From positions 1-5,243 of the forward strand of contig JBFHKR010000170.1 in the NCBI GenBank assembly GCA_041595255.1: a stretch of DNA of 5,243 nt, written 5' to 3'. This stretch comes from PGYR01 sp041595255 (GTDB taxonomy: Bacteria > Bacteroidota > Ignavibacteria > Kapaibacteriales > UBA2268). This document shows positions 1 through 5,243 of the stretch, piece after piece. Both the position numbers and the translations under genes were made by a program. Within the stretch, counting starts at the first letter, position 1, and each line of letters opens with the position of its first letter. The notes beneath the pieces are model-generated. The model ran no database searches. It was not told the DNA's origin and saw nothing but the letters and a program-made list of their open reading frames with translations.

Positions 1-1008
1 GCCGAAGGGCGAGAATTTTCAGCTTATATGATGAGCAAATTGCTCAATACGGACGTTGTAGATGTTATACAGAGATTACGTACTATATCGCAAAAGTCAT
101 CAGTTATAAGAAGTATAGGCGCTAATATTCGCTACGGTGTAAAGACGACTATTTATCAGTTCACTCAGGCGTTTTACTATGAGTATTTCCTTAGTGGGCT
201 CGAATATGAGGAGAAAATAGCACTCCACGGTATAGTATCCAAAGAGCTGAAAGAGCTATATGACAATGCTGATGAGGATGAGAAAGAGCAAATAGCTCCT
301 TATCTAGCTGCTCATAGTAAAGAAGCCGAGAACGATGAACTAGCTGAGCGTATGACTCAGATAAGTAACCAGTATGCTCAGCAATATAACCCAGAAGAAA
401 CTGTAGAGATGGAAGGAAACGGTAACGGATCTGGCGATGGTAATGGAGGTAGCGAATCGGGCGATGAGGGTAGTATAAGCGGCACTGTAGTAGTAGGCAA
501 TATCAGCGATGAATTTGATTTCGTGATAGCTCGCAACGAGGTGCTAGACGAAATTTTCGCAACTAGATATGAGAATGCTATTAGTAAAGCTGAGAACTTG
601 TATCACACTAACACTCATAGATTACGACTAATAGAGAAGGTGCAATTACTATCTATAATCGCGAAATCATACATTAGTATAAACGATTTTACAACTGCTG
701 AGAATAAAATAAATGAAGCGACTCAGTTAATAAAAGAGAAGCCGAACGCTCAAGCCGAATGCTTTATATTGAACACTACCGCCCTGCTCGATGCCGAACA
801 AGGTCGCACCGTACAAGCTATGGAGAAGCTGCGTTTAGCAGCCCGAATGTCTATGAAACTACCAGTAGAACTCAAGCTACTGACTATAACCAATATATCA
901 AAAATCGTTGAGCAGCAAGACCCCGAAATGTCCGCTAGCTACAAAAAAGCGGCCATCAGTCTAGCCGATAAACTCAACTTTGCCGATTTCAAAAATGTAA
1001 TTGGGTAG
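1..1008 (+). CDS. C-terminal part of an AAA/STAND-type regulatory ATPase with TPR-like repeats (5' truncated)
   Basis: The frame is open from the first base to TAG at 1006-1008. The ATG pair at 28-33 is probably internal, because the codons before it (AEGREFSAY) already belong to a folded segment. Numbering from that ATG, residues 1-30 resemble the winged-helix that follows AAA_16/STAND ATPase modules. Residues 43-75 (YQFTQAFYYEYF, then EEKIALHGIV) match the usual pattern 'Y-x-F-x-h-A-hh-x-E-hhY...ERxxLH', and IAPYLAAHSKEAEN (89-102) fits the following 'LAxHxxxAG' helix. Residues 129-150 are a linker rich in Gly, Asn, Ser and Asp. Residues 170-326 are amphipathic helical pairs of TPR type. 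There is no signal peptide or membrane segment, so it is probably cytoplasmic. The ATPase core and any N-terminal effector (cyclase, kinase or caspase-like) would lie upstream and are not visible. The family assignment is by remembered pattern and is moderately sure; the existence of the gene is very likely. Confidence 0.72.
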   Translation, partial: AEGREFSAYMMSKLLNTDVVDVIQRLRTISQKSSVIRSIGANIRYGVKTTIYQFTQAFYYEYFLSGLEYEEKIALHGIVSKELKELYDNADEDEKEQIAPYLAAHSKEAENDELAERMTQISNQYAQQYNPEETVEMEGNGNGSGDGNGGSESGDEGSISGTVVVGNISDEFDFVIARNEVLDEIFATRYENAISKAENLYHTNTHRLRLIEKVQLLSIIAKSYISINDFTTAENKINEATQLIKEKPNAQAECFILNTTALLDAEQGRTVQAMEKLRLAARMSMKLPVELKLLTITNISKIVEQQDPEMSASYKKAAISLADKLNFADFKNVIG

Positions 1009-1112
1009 ATAGCTAATACTATTTATGAAAACTAGTAGTTTCGTTTACACGCTTTGTATCAAATATTCGTTTGTACCCACATATATACTCACAATAACAA
1101 AAAGAAAATAAG

Positions 1113-1616
1113 ATGGACGGCACTGAAATTAGGATACTCCAAACTGCTATTACTCTAACTCTATTCTTACTAATTAGGATATTAGTTATTCGAATAATAA
1201 ATAGAACGGTTAGAAAGAATATATTGCACAAGACACGCGGTAAGATTATTAAAAAAATCTTTGCGATTGTATTTACTTCTATAGTTATATTCTTTGTATC
1301 TACTATATGGGGAGTTGACCAATCGGAATTACTGCTTTACTTCGTATCGGCGTTAACAGTATTGGGGATAGCACTATTCGCACAGTGGTCGCACCTATCG
1401 AACCTGACTTCGGCTATTATCATATTCTTCACCCACAATGTACGACTAGACGACACTATAAGTATAATAGACAGAGACTTCGAGATAGAAGGACGAGTGA
1501 GCGACGTTAGTTTTTTCTTCATACGACTAAAAACTTCAGACGGCGACGAGGTGATATTACCCAACAATATATTTATGCAAAAAATGATAAAAAAGCATCA
1601 CCCAAAGCAAGTCTAA
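1113..1616 (+). CDS. Short MscS-family (mechanosensitive channel-like) membrane protein
   Basis: This is a 167-residue inner-membrane protein with three predicted membrane helices, at about 8-30, 47-67 and 72-106. The third contains LGIALFAQWSHLSNLTSAII (84-103), which aligns with the pore-lining TM3 and 'QGSLSNLAAG' region of MscS. Residues 110-157 form the MscS beta domain: VRLDDTISI, then EGRVSDVSFFFIRLKTSDGDEVILPNN. The protein stops just after this domain, so it lacks the C-terminal alpha/beta vestibule of full MscS (286 residues in E. coli). Short versions of this kind are, to my knowledge, common in Bacteroidota. A role in osmotic or tension-gated ion flux is inferred from family and not proven; it could also be a non-channel relative. 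The ATG follows an A-rich leader with no Shine-Dalgarno site. The gene lies 104 bp after the upstream gene, and its TAA (1614-1616) overlaps by two bases the stop of the convergent small frame. Confidence 0.85.
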   Translation: MDGTEIRILQTAITLTLFLLIRILVIRIINRTVRKNILHKTRGKIIKKIFAIVFTSIVIFFVSTIWGVDQSELLLYFVSALTVLGIALFAQWSHLSNLTSAIIIFFTHNVRLDDTISIIDRDFEIEGRVSDVSFFFIRLKTSDGDEVILPNNIFMQKMIKKHHPKQV

Positions 1617-1786
1617 GTCCGCTTAACCAAAAGCCAAACAAAGAACAACAAGCATAGCACTAAAAATACTATGTTCACAGTACCCGCGAATGGCGGAGCA
1701 CCCTCCGGCAATAGCTGCCCCAAAAGGACTACTATGTTAAGGATAATGAGGATTGTTATTAGGGTTTTGATGGTTTTTGTAGTTAC
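1613..1786 (-). pseudogene. Start-less small two-helix membrane protein frame (57 codons, remnant or non-standard start)
   Basis: On the minus strand a frame reads from about 1786 down to TAG at 1613-1615. It encodes two strongly hydrophobic helices: TLITILIILNIVVLLGQLL, about 1763-1709, and TVNIVFLVLCLLFFVWLLV, about 1679-1625. A polar-proline turn, PEGAPPFAG, separates them, and the end is basic (KRT). The pattern is typical of a small membrane hairpin protein and unlikely in random intergenic DNA. The stop overlaps the convergent MscS-like gene's stop, a normal tail-to-tail arrangement. The frame has no ATG. The only GTG (1676-1678) and TTG (1721-1723) would remove the first helix. Upstream, the frame stays open a little way into the 3' end of the cargo gene without a start, then meets a stop. 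It may be a gene that lost its start codon when the neighbouring DNA arrived, or one that uses a near-cognate start such as ATC at 1769-1771. The function is unknown. Confidence 0.5.
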
Positions 1787-3180
1787 TGAATTATTAGTTT
1801 CTCTCTTGTTGTTCCTTCCTTATTCTTAACTATAAGATAGTAAACACCACTTAAAAACTGTTTTAAGTCAATGGTTAAATTAGAATTAGGAGATGTGCTG
1901 TTGTAAACGGATTTACCATTAATATCTATAATAGTAAATTCATTCATTAAGTCTATTCTATCTACATCAATTGATACCAAATCGTTTGCTGGGTTGGGAT
2001 ATAACTTAATCTTTTGATGTTCTTCATGGTTTTTAACAAATGTTCTAGTTGAATGTGTATAAACTCTTAGGTCCTCTGTATAGCCAAACTTGGATGTTTT
2101 AGTAATTCCCCCTATAGCAATTGTAAACCCATCATCGCTAATACTAATCCTTGATCCAATAAATTTGTTATTCTCTTCTTCATCTATTTTTAATCCAAAA
2201 CTTCTCCATTGATCATAGAATAAACTATATACCTTTGGGTTGAAGAAAGTCTGCCCTTCTTCATCAATCCCTGCTGTACCAGCGGTAGCTATAATATTAC
2301 CGTCACCATTAATTTTCGCAATCCTACCAGAGTGATTGTAAAAAGTTTGACCTAATTGCTCCCACTCAGTACCATTAAACTTATATACTATTGTTTGTCC
2401 ACCATCATAATTATAAATTTGATCGCTTGGAGTTCCAATTGCTATAGTATATCCGTCTGTACTTAAATCTATTGTCGAAGCTCCTATCCCTGATTTATCA
2501 TCGCCCATTTGTGTCCAATTACTGTTCATATAATTATAAATTTTAACAATACCACCATTGTTTAAAGCAATAATAGAACCTTCCCCATTTATAGAAACAG
2601 TTTTTCCAATAACGCCTTCTCCTAATTGCTCCCACTTTTCATTATTAAACTTAAAAATCTTTACATGTCCAGCATTATGACCAAAATAATCATTATGTAT
2701 TGCACTAATAACAATAACATCCCCATTATCATTCAATGATATTGAATATCCGAAATATTCTTTGTTTTCACTTGCAATTAGATCATCACCCATTTGTACC
2801 CAATTATTATCATAATATTTAAATAATTTAACGTATCCATTCTGACTTTCTCTTGCGCTAACGGCTATAATATTACCATCAAAATTAATATCAACAGCCC
2901 ATCCAAATTCATCGTTTATTTTAGTACCTAGTATATCGCCAATTTTCTCCCATTGACTCTTATTATATCGAAACACTTCAATTTTCCCTGCGTATTTAGC
3001 TAATTCAGGACTCGTTTTAGAACCAACTATAACCGTTAAACCATCACCACTAATTGCTAAAGTATGACCAAATGATTCGGCTCCTTTTTCCCTTTGAATA
3101 CTTTCACCTAATTGTACCCATTGTCCAAAGCTTAAGTTATAAGACATAAACAGCAATAAGATAATCAATATTTTTTTCAT
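1783..3180 (-). CDS. Secreted seven-repeat beta-propeller protein with T9SS type A sorting domain
   Basis: This is a 465-residue exported protein. I chose the ATG at 3178-3180. The frame extends to TTG codons at 3190-3195, but the ATG starts a clean signal peptide (MKKILIILLLFMSYNLSFG, cleavage probably before Q20) and is preceded by an A-rich leader. The mature part has seven W-x-x-h-G strands (W21, W77, W127, W183, W222, W273, W325) alternating with seven 'DG-x-x-I-A' strands (about 44, 99, 150, 198, 240, 291 and 348). Each is followed by a G-x-V-x-h-F/Y strand, except the sixth and seventh, which are divergent. This suggests a seven-bladed propeller. Residues 390-465 (KIKLYPNPAND, NGKSVYN, LSGVYYLIVKN, KLIIQ) form the Por_Secre_tail type A domain that directs export by the type IX system and surface attachment or release. 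I see no catalytic motif, so a binding or adhesion role is only a guess. The gene stands alone on this strand, with its own promoter. Confidence 0.9.
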   Translation of the reverse strand: MKKILIILLLFMSYNLSFGQWVQLGESIQREKGAESFGHTLAISGDGLTVIVGSKTSPELAKYAGKIEVFRYNKSQWEKIGDILGTKINDEFGWAVDINFDGNIIAVSARESQNGYVKLFKYYDNNWVQMGDDLIASENKEYFGYSISLNDNGDVIVISAIHNDYFGHNAGHVKIFKFNNEKWEQLGEGVIGKTVSINGEGSIIALNNGGIVKIYNYMNSNWTQMGDDKSGIGASTIDLSTDGYTIAIGTPSDQIYNYDGGQTIVYKFNGTEWEQLGQTFYNHSGRIAKINGDGNIIATAGTAGIDEEGQTFFNPKVYSLFYDQWRSFGLKIDEEENNKFIGSRISISDDGFTIAIGGITKTSKFGYTEDLRVYTHSTRTFVKNHEEHQKIKLYPNPANDLVSIDVDRIDLMNEFTIIDINGKSVYNSTSPNSNLTIDLKQFLSGVYYLIVKNKEGTTREKLIIQ

Positions 3181-3211
3181 TTCTTTTTTCAACAATAAAT
3201 GGACTGATTAT

Positions 3212-3219
3212 CAAATATA
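3212..3219 (-). promoter_or_regulatory. Probable -7 promoter box of the T9SS cargo gene
   Basis: The minus strand reads TATATTTG, an exact match to the Bacteroidota -7 consensus TAnnTTTG. It ends 31 nt before the chosen ATG, giving a leader of about 25 nt. No TTTG -33 box is present at the usual distance; that region falls on the edge of the inverted-repeat element. The call rests on one box only. Confidence 0.5.
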
Positions 3220-3238
3220 ACACTATTTATAATATTTT

Positions 3239-3380
3239 GGGAATTATTCTGGCTATTAGCGTGGTTACCTAGACTCTTTACTTCGGCTGTCGCTCAGCAC
3301 AGGCACTCAACTGCGTTCCATTCAGAGTGACGCGTTGGATTTGAGACGTATGCAATACGTCTCTACTAGAAATAATTCCC
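3239..3380. repeat. Intergenic repeat-like element with 10-bp terminal inverted repeats
   Basis: GGGAATTATT at 3239-3248 and its exact reverse complement AATAATTCCC at 3371-3380 bound a 142-bp segment with no coding capacity. The arms may be 12 bp (TTGGGAATTATT) if a C-run expansion to seven Cs at 3378-3384 is allowed for. The interior is clearly richer in G+C than the AT-rich DNA on either side. It contains the phrases CTTCGGCTGTCGCTCAGCAC (3281-3300) and GCGTTCCATTCAGAGTGACG (3313-3332), which resemble dispersed intergenic repeats I recall from Bacteroidota genomes, and a perfect hairpin near its right end. There is no transposase and no clear target-site duplication. It may be a MITE-like or REP-like element moved in trans. 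Dispersal cannot be shown from a single copy. Confidence 0.6.
3343..3363. repeat. Perfect 9-bp hairpin inside the intergenic repeat
   Basis: GAGACGTAT (3343-3351), a three-base loop GCA, and ATACGTCTC (3355-3363) form a perfect stem, followed by TA. The GAGACG...CGTCTC(TA) outline resembles short palindromes that recur between genes in Bacteroidota and some other bacteria. There is no T-run after it on either strand, so it is not a standard intrinsic terminator. Confidence 0.65.
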
Positions 3381-3429
3381 CCCCAACCATTATAAAATAA
3401 ATTTTTACAACAAAATTGATCCATTTTCG

Positions 3430-3437
3430 TATTTTTG
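3430..3437 (+). promoter_or_regulatory. Probable -7 promoter box of groESL
   Basis: TATTTTTG matches the Bacteroidota consensus TAnnTTTG exactly. It ends one base before the CIRCE operator, so transcription would start inside the operator, near 3444. The -33 region is weak: TTTTTAC around 3402-3408 is the nearest candidate and is not a true TTTG. The expected leader before groES is about 75 nt. Confidence 0.6.
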
Positions 3438-3464
3438 TTAGCACTCTAATGACAAGAGTGCTAA
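3438..3464 (+). promoter_or_regulatory. CIRCE operator (HrcA binding site) of groESL
   Basis: TTAGCACTC (3438-3446), a nine-base spacer (3447-3455) and GAGTGCTAA (3456-3464) give the exact 9-9-9 CIRCE consensus with no mismatch. CIRCE is bound by the repressor HrcA, whose activity depends on the GroE chaperonin, so free GroEL feeds back on its own operon. Placement directly against the -7 box fits steric block of RNA polymerase. hrcA itself is not in the window. Confidence 0.97.
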
Positions 3465-3505
3465 TTGTTTTAAAAATTACTTTTTATAAATTTAATATGT
3501 TATTC

Positions 3506-3511
3506 GGAGGT
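3506..3511 (+). promoter_or_regulatory. Strong Shine-Dalgarno site of groES
   Basis: GGAGGT lies eight bases before the groES ATG and is nearly a full complement of the 16S anti-SD. It supports the chosen start. It is unusual for Bacteroidota, where most genes, including the others in this window, have A-rich leaders. Confidence 0.8.
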
Positions 3512-3519
3512 TATATAAT

Positions 3520-3807
3520 ATGGCTTTAACTCCATTACACGACAGGGTGTTAGTTCGCCCACAAGCGGTAGTAGAAAAAACTGCTGGCGGTATCATAATA
3601 CCAGACACAGCTAAAGAAAAACCACAAGAAGGTACTATAGTAGCTGTTGGAAATGGCAAAATCAACGAAGAGGGTAAAGTATTGCCTCTTGCTGTTAAAG
3701 CAGGCGACCAAGTTCTATACGGTAAGTACGGCGGAACGGAAGTACAAGTTGATGGCGAAGATTTACTTATTATGCGTGAGAGTGATATCTACGCAATTAT
3801 TTCATAA
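3520..3807 (+). CDS. groES: Co-chaperonin GroES (Hsp10)
   Basis: This 95-residue protein is the normal length for the family. It forms the seven-membered lid that closes the GroEL cavity, allowing ATP-driven folding of substrate proteins in the cytoplasm. PLHDRVLV (5-12) is the N-terminal family signature. Residues about 17-34 form the mobile loop, with GGIIIP at 23-28 carrying the hydrophobic triplet that docks on the GroEL apical domain. VAVGNG (41-46) and DLLIMRESDIYAII (81-94) are the conserved core and C-terminal strands. The start is fixed by the Shine-Dalgarno site eight bases upstream. It is the first gene of a two-gene operon with groEL, 29 bp apart, under the CIRCE/HrcA operator. 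The assignment is secure. Confidence 0.98.
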   Translation: MALTPLHDRVLVRPQAVVEKTAGGIIIPDTAKEKPQEGTIVAVGNGKINEEGKVLPLAVKAGDQVLYGKYGGTEVQVDGEDLLIMRESDIYAIIS

Positions 3808-3822
3808 CAAAAACAAAAATTT

Positions 3823-3827
3823 AGGAG
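3823..3827 (+). promoter_or_regulatory. Shine-Dalgarno site of groEL
   Basis: AGGAG ends nine bases before the groEL ATG at 3837, within the 29-bp groES-groEL gap, and sets the start. No terminator or second promoter is seen in this gap, so the two genes should be co-transcribed. Confidence 0.75.
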
Positions 3828-3836
3828 TTTTATAAA

Positions 3837-5243
3837 ATGGCTAAAATCATTGATTTTGACATGAAAGCAAGACAACAGCTGAAAGCAGGTGTAGATAAAC
3901 TTGCTAACGCTGTGAAAGTTACATTAGGCCCAAAAGGTCGTAACGTTATAATTGATAAAAAATTCGGTGCACCGACTGTTACTAAAGACGGTGTTACTGT
4001 AGCTAAAGAAGTTGAATTGGAAGATCCAGTAGAGAATTTGGGTGCTAACATGGTACGTGAAGTATCATCTAGAACTTCGGACGTAGCTGGTGATGGTACT
4101 ACTACGGCTACTGTATTGGCTCAAGCGATTTACCGCGAGGGTTTGAAAAACGTTACTGCTGGCGCTAATCCTATGGATTTGAAACGTGGTATCGACTTAG
4201 CTGTTACGGAAATCAAAGCAGCTCTAAAAGAAATGTCAAGAAACGTAGAAGGCACTAAAGAGATAGCTCAAGTTGGTACTATCTCTGCTAACAACGACGA
4301 TACTATCGGTACTCTAATAGCAGAAGCTATGGAAAAAGTTGGTAAAGACGGTGTTATCACTGTAGAGGAAGCGAAAGGAACTGAAACTTCACTAGACACA
4401 GTAGAAGGTATGCAGTTCGATAGAGGTTACTTATCTCCTTACTTCGTAACTGACACAGATAATATGGAAGCTGCTTTAGATGATCCATATATATTGATCT
4501 ATGATAAGAAAATCTCTGCTATCAAAGACGTTCTTCCAATCTTGGAAAAAGTATCTCAAGCAGGTCGTTCATTACTAATCATCGCTGAAGATCTAGAAGG
4601 CGAAGCATTGGCTACTTTGGTAGTTAACAAGCTACGTGGTACATTGAAAATTGCTGCTGTAAAAGCACCAGGTTTCGGTGATAGAAGAAAAGCTATGCTA
4701 GAAGATATCGCAGTTCTAACTGGTGGTACTGTTATCTCTGAAGAAAAAGGTTACAACCTAGAAGGAGCAAACATTTCTTCATTAGGTACTGCAAAACGTA
4801 TCACAATAGACAAAGATAACACAATAATAGTAGAGGGAGCTGGTTCTTCTGATGATATCAAACGTAGAATCAACGAAATCAAAACTCAAATCGAAAAAAC
4901 TACTTCAGATTATGACAGAGAGAAATTGCAAGAGCGTCTAGCTAAGCTTTCTGGCGGTGTAGCTGTAATCAAGATTGGTGCAGCAACAGAAGTGGAAATG
5001 AAAGAGAAAAAAGCTAGAGTAGAAGATGCACTTCACGCTACTCGTGCTGCAGTCGAAGAAGGTATAGTACCAGGTGGTGGTGTGGCTTACATCCGTGCTT
5101 TGGCTAACCTAAAAGACATAAAAACAGAAAATCACGACCAAACTACTGGCGTTAATATTATCTTACGTGCTCTAGAAGAGCCATTGCGTCAGATAGTAAC
5201 TAACTGCGGTGGCGAGGCATCGGTAGTAGTGAACAGAGTAAAA
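3837..5243 (+). CDS. groEL: Chaperonin GroEL (Hsp60), 3' truncated by the window end
   Basis: The frame gives 469 codons of the usual 540 to 550 and is still open at the last base. GroEL forms two stacked seven-subunit rings that enclose and fold proteins using ATP, with GroES as lid. Nucleotide-site residues are intact: TLGPKGR (29-35), D51 in TKDG, GDGTTT (85-90, with D86), GGG at 413-415 and D397 in RVEDA, each one residue below its E. coli position. The apical substrate-binding segment GMQFDRGYLSPYF (191-203) keeps the key aromatics Y198, Y202 and F203. The missing part is the end of the equatorial domain and the tail, so the usual GGM-type tail cannot be checked. It follows groES in one operon with CIRCE control. 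No frameshift or unusual substitution is seen. Confidence 0.98.
   Translation, partial: MAKIIDFDMKARQQLKAGVDKLANAVKVTLGPKGRNVIIDKKFGAPTVTKDGVTVAKEVELEDPVENLGANMVREVSSRTSDVAGDGTTTATVLAQAIYREGLKNVTAGANPMDLKRGIDLAVTEIKAALKEMSRNVEGTKEIAQVGTISANNDDTIGTLIAEAMEKVGKDGVITVEEAKGTETSLDTVEGMQFDRGYLSPYFVTDTDNMEAALDDPYILIYDKKISAIKDVLPILEKVSQAGRSLLIIAEDLEGEALATLVVNKLRGTLKIAAVKAPGFGDRRKAMLEDIAVLTGGTVISEEKGYNLEGANISSLGTAKRITIDKDNTIIVEGAGSSDDIKRRINEIKTQIEKTTSDYDREKLQERLAKLSGGVAVIKIGAATEVEMKEKKARVEDALHATRAAVEEGIVPGGGVAYIRALANLKDIKTENHDQTTGVNIILRALEEPLRQIVTNCGGEASVVVNRVK

Noticed and set aside
28..33. ATG pair as the true start of the first gene
   Set aside because: The codons upstream to the window edge are open and read as part of the same winged-helix segment, so the gene most likely starts outside the window.
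1027..1042. Small imperfect hairpin (GAAAACT / AGTTTC) after the first gene as a terminator
   Set aside because: The stem is short, AT-rich and bulged, and no T-run follows.
1044..1073. Possible promoter of the MscS-like gene (TTTA, 19 bp, TTCGTTTG)
   Set aside because: The -7 box lacks the TA and the -33 box is not TTTG. In AT-rich DNA this level of match is expected by chance.
1019..1231. Minus-strand open frame of 70 codons over the 5' part of the MscS-like gene
   Set aside because: It largely overlaps a convincing membrane protein gene on the other strand and shows no family pattern of its own.
1337..1567. Minus-strand open frame of 76 codons inside the MscS-like gene
   Set aside because: It is the antisense shadow of the conserved TM3 and beta-domain coding region.
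1690..1712. GC-rich partial palindrome between the convergent genes as a terminator
   Set aside because: The stem has a mismatch and no T-run, and the bases encode the PEGAPP turn of the small membrane frame.
3190..3195. TTG codons as the start of the T9SS cargo gene
   Set aside because: The ATG at 3178-3180 gives a better signal peptide and is the preferred codon. The TTG start would add only five residues, MLKKE.
3303..3329. GCACTC and GAGTG in the repeat element as a second CIRCE
   Set aside because: The arms are only five paired bases with a 16-base spacer instead of nine, and outer positions do not match the consensus.
3647..3835. Plus-strand open frame of 62 codons overlapping groES
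   Set aside because: It is an alternative frame of groES with no recognisable protein pattern.
3830..4051. Minus-strand open frame of 73 codons opposite the groEL start
   Set aside because: It is antisense to highly conserved groEL sequence and has no independent support.

Overview
The window looks like chromosomal DNA from a member of the Bacteroidota. The evidence is a secreted protein ending in a type IX secretion (T9SS) type A sorting domain, promoter -7 boxes matching the Bacteroidota consensus TAnnTTTG, and A-rich leaders in place of Shine-Dalgarno sites on the non-chaperone genes. I cannot name a genus.

Layout. Positions 1-1008 (+) hold the C-terminal part of a larger protein that begins outside the window. 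It looks like the winged-helix end of an AAA/STAND-type regulatory ATPase followed by TPR-like helices. After 104 bp with no convincing feature comes a short MscS-family membrane protein (1113-1616, +). Convergent with it, and sharing two bases between the stop codons, is a minus-strand frame (1616 up to about 1786). It reads as a two-helix membrane protein but has no usable start codon. Its upstream end runs directly into the 3' end of the T9SS cargo gene (1783-3180, -), a signal-peptide protein with a seven-repeat beta-propeller and a sorting tail.

The 339-bp gap 3181-3519 holds the cargo-gene promoter (-), a dispersed-repeat-like element bounded by 10-bp inverted repeats (3239-3380) with a strong internal hairpin, and then the groESL control region: a -7 box, a perfect CIRCE operator touching it, and a strong ribosome binding site. 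groES (3520-3807) and groEL (3837 to the window end, truncated) form a standard heat-shock operon, presumably repressed by HrcA.

Function. groES and groEL encode the two halves of one chaperonin. The other genes show no clear joint pathway. I see no defence system, CRISPR array, transposase or RNA gene. The least ordinary signals are the start-less small membrane frame at the cargo-gene boundary and the repeat element between the cargo gene and groESL. They may mark an insertion or rearrangement, but this is inference and not a demonstrated new system.
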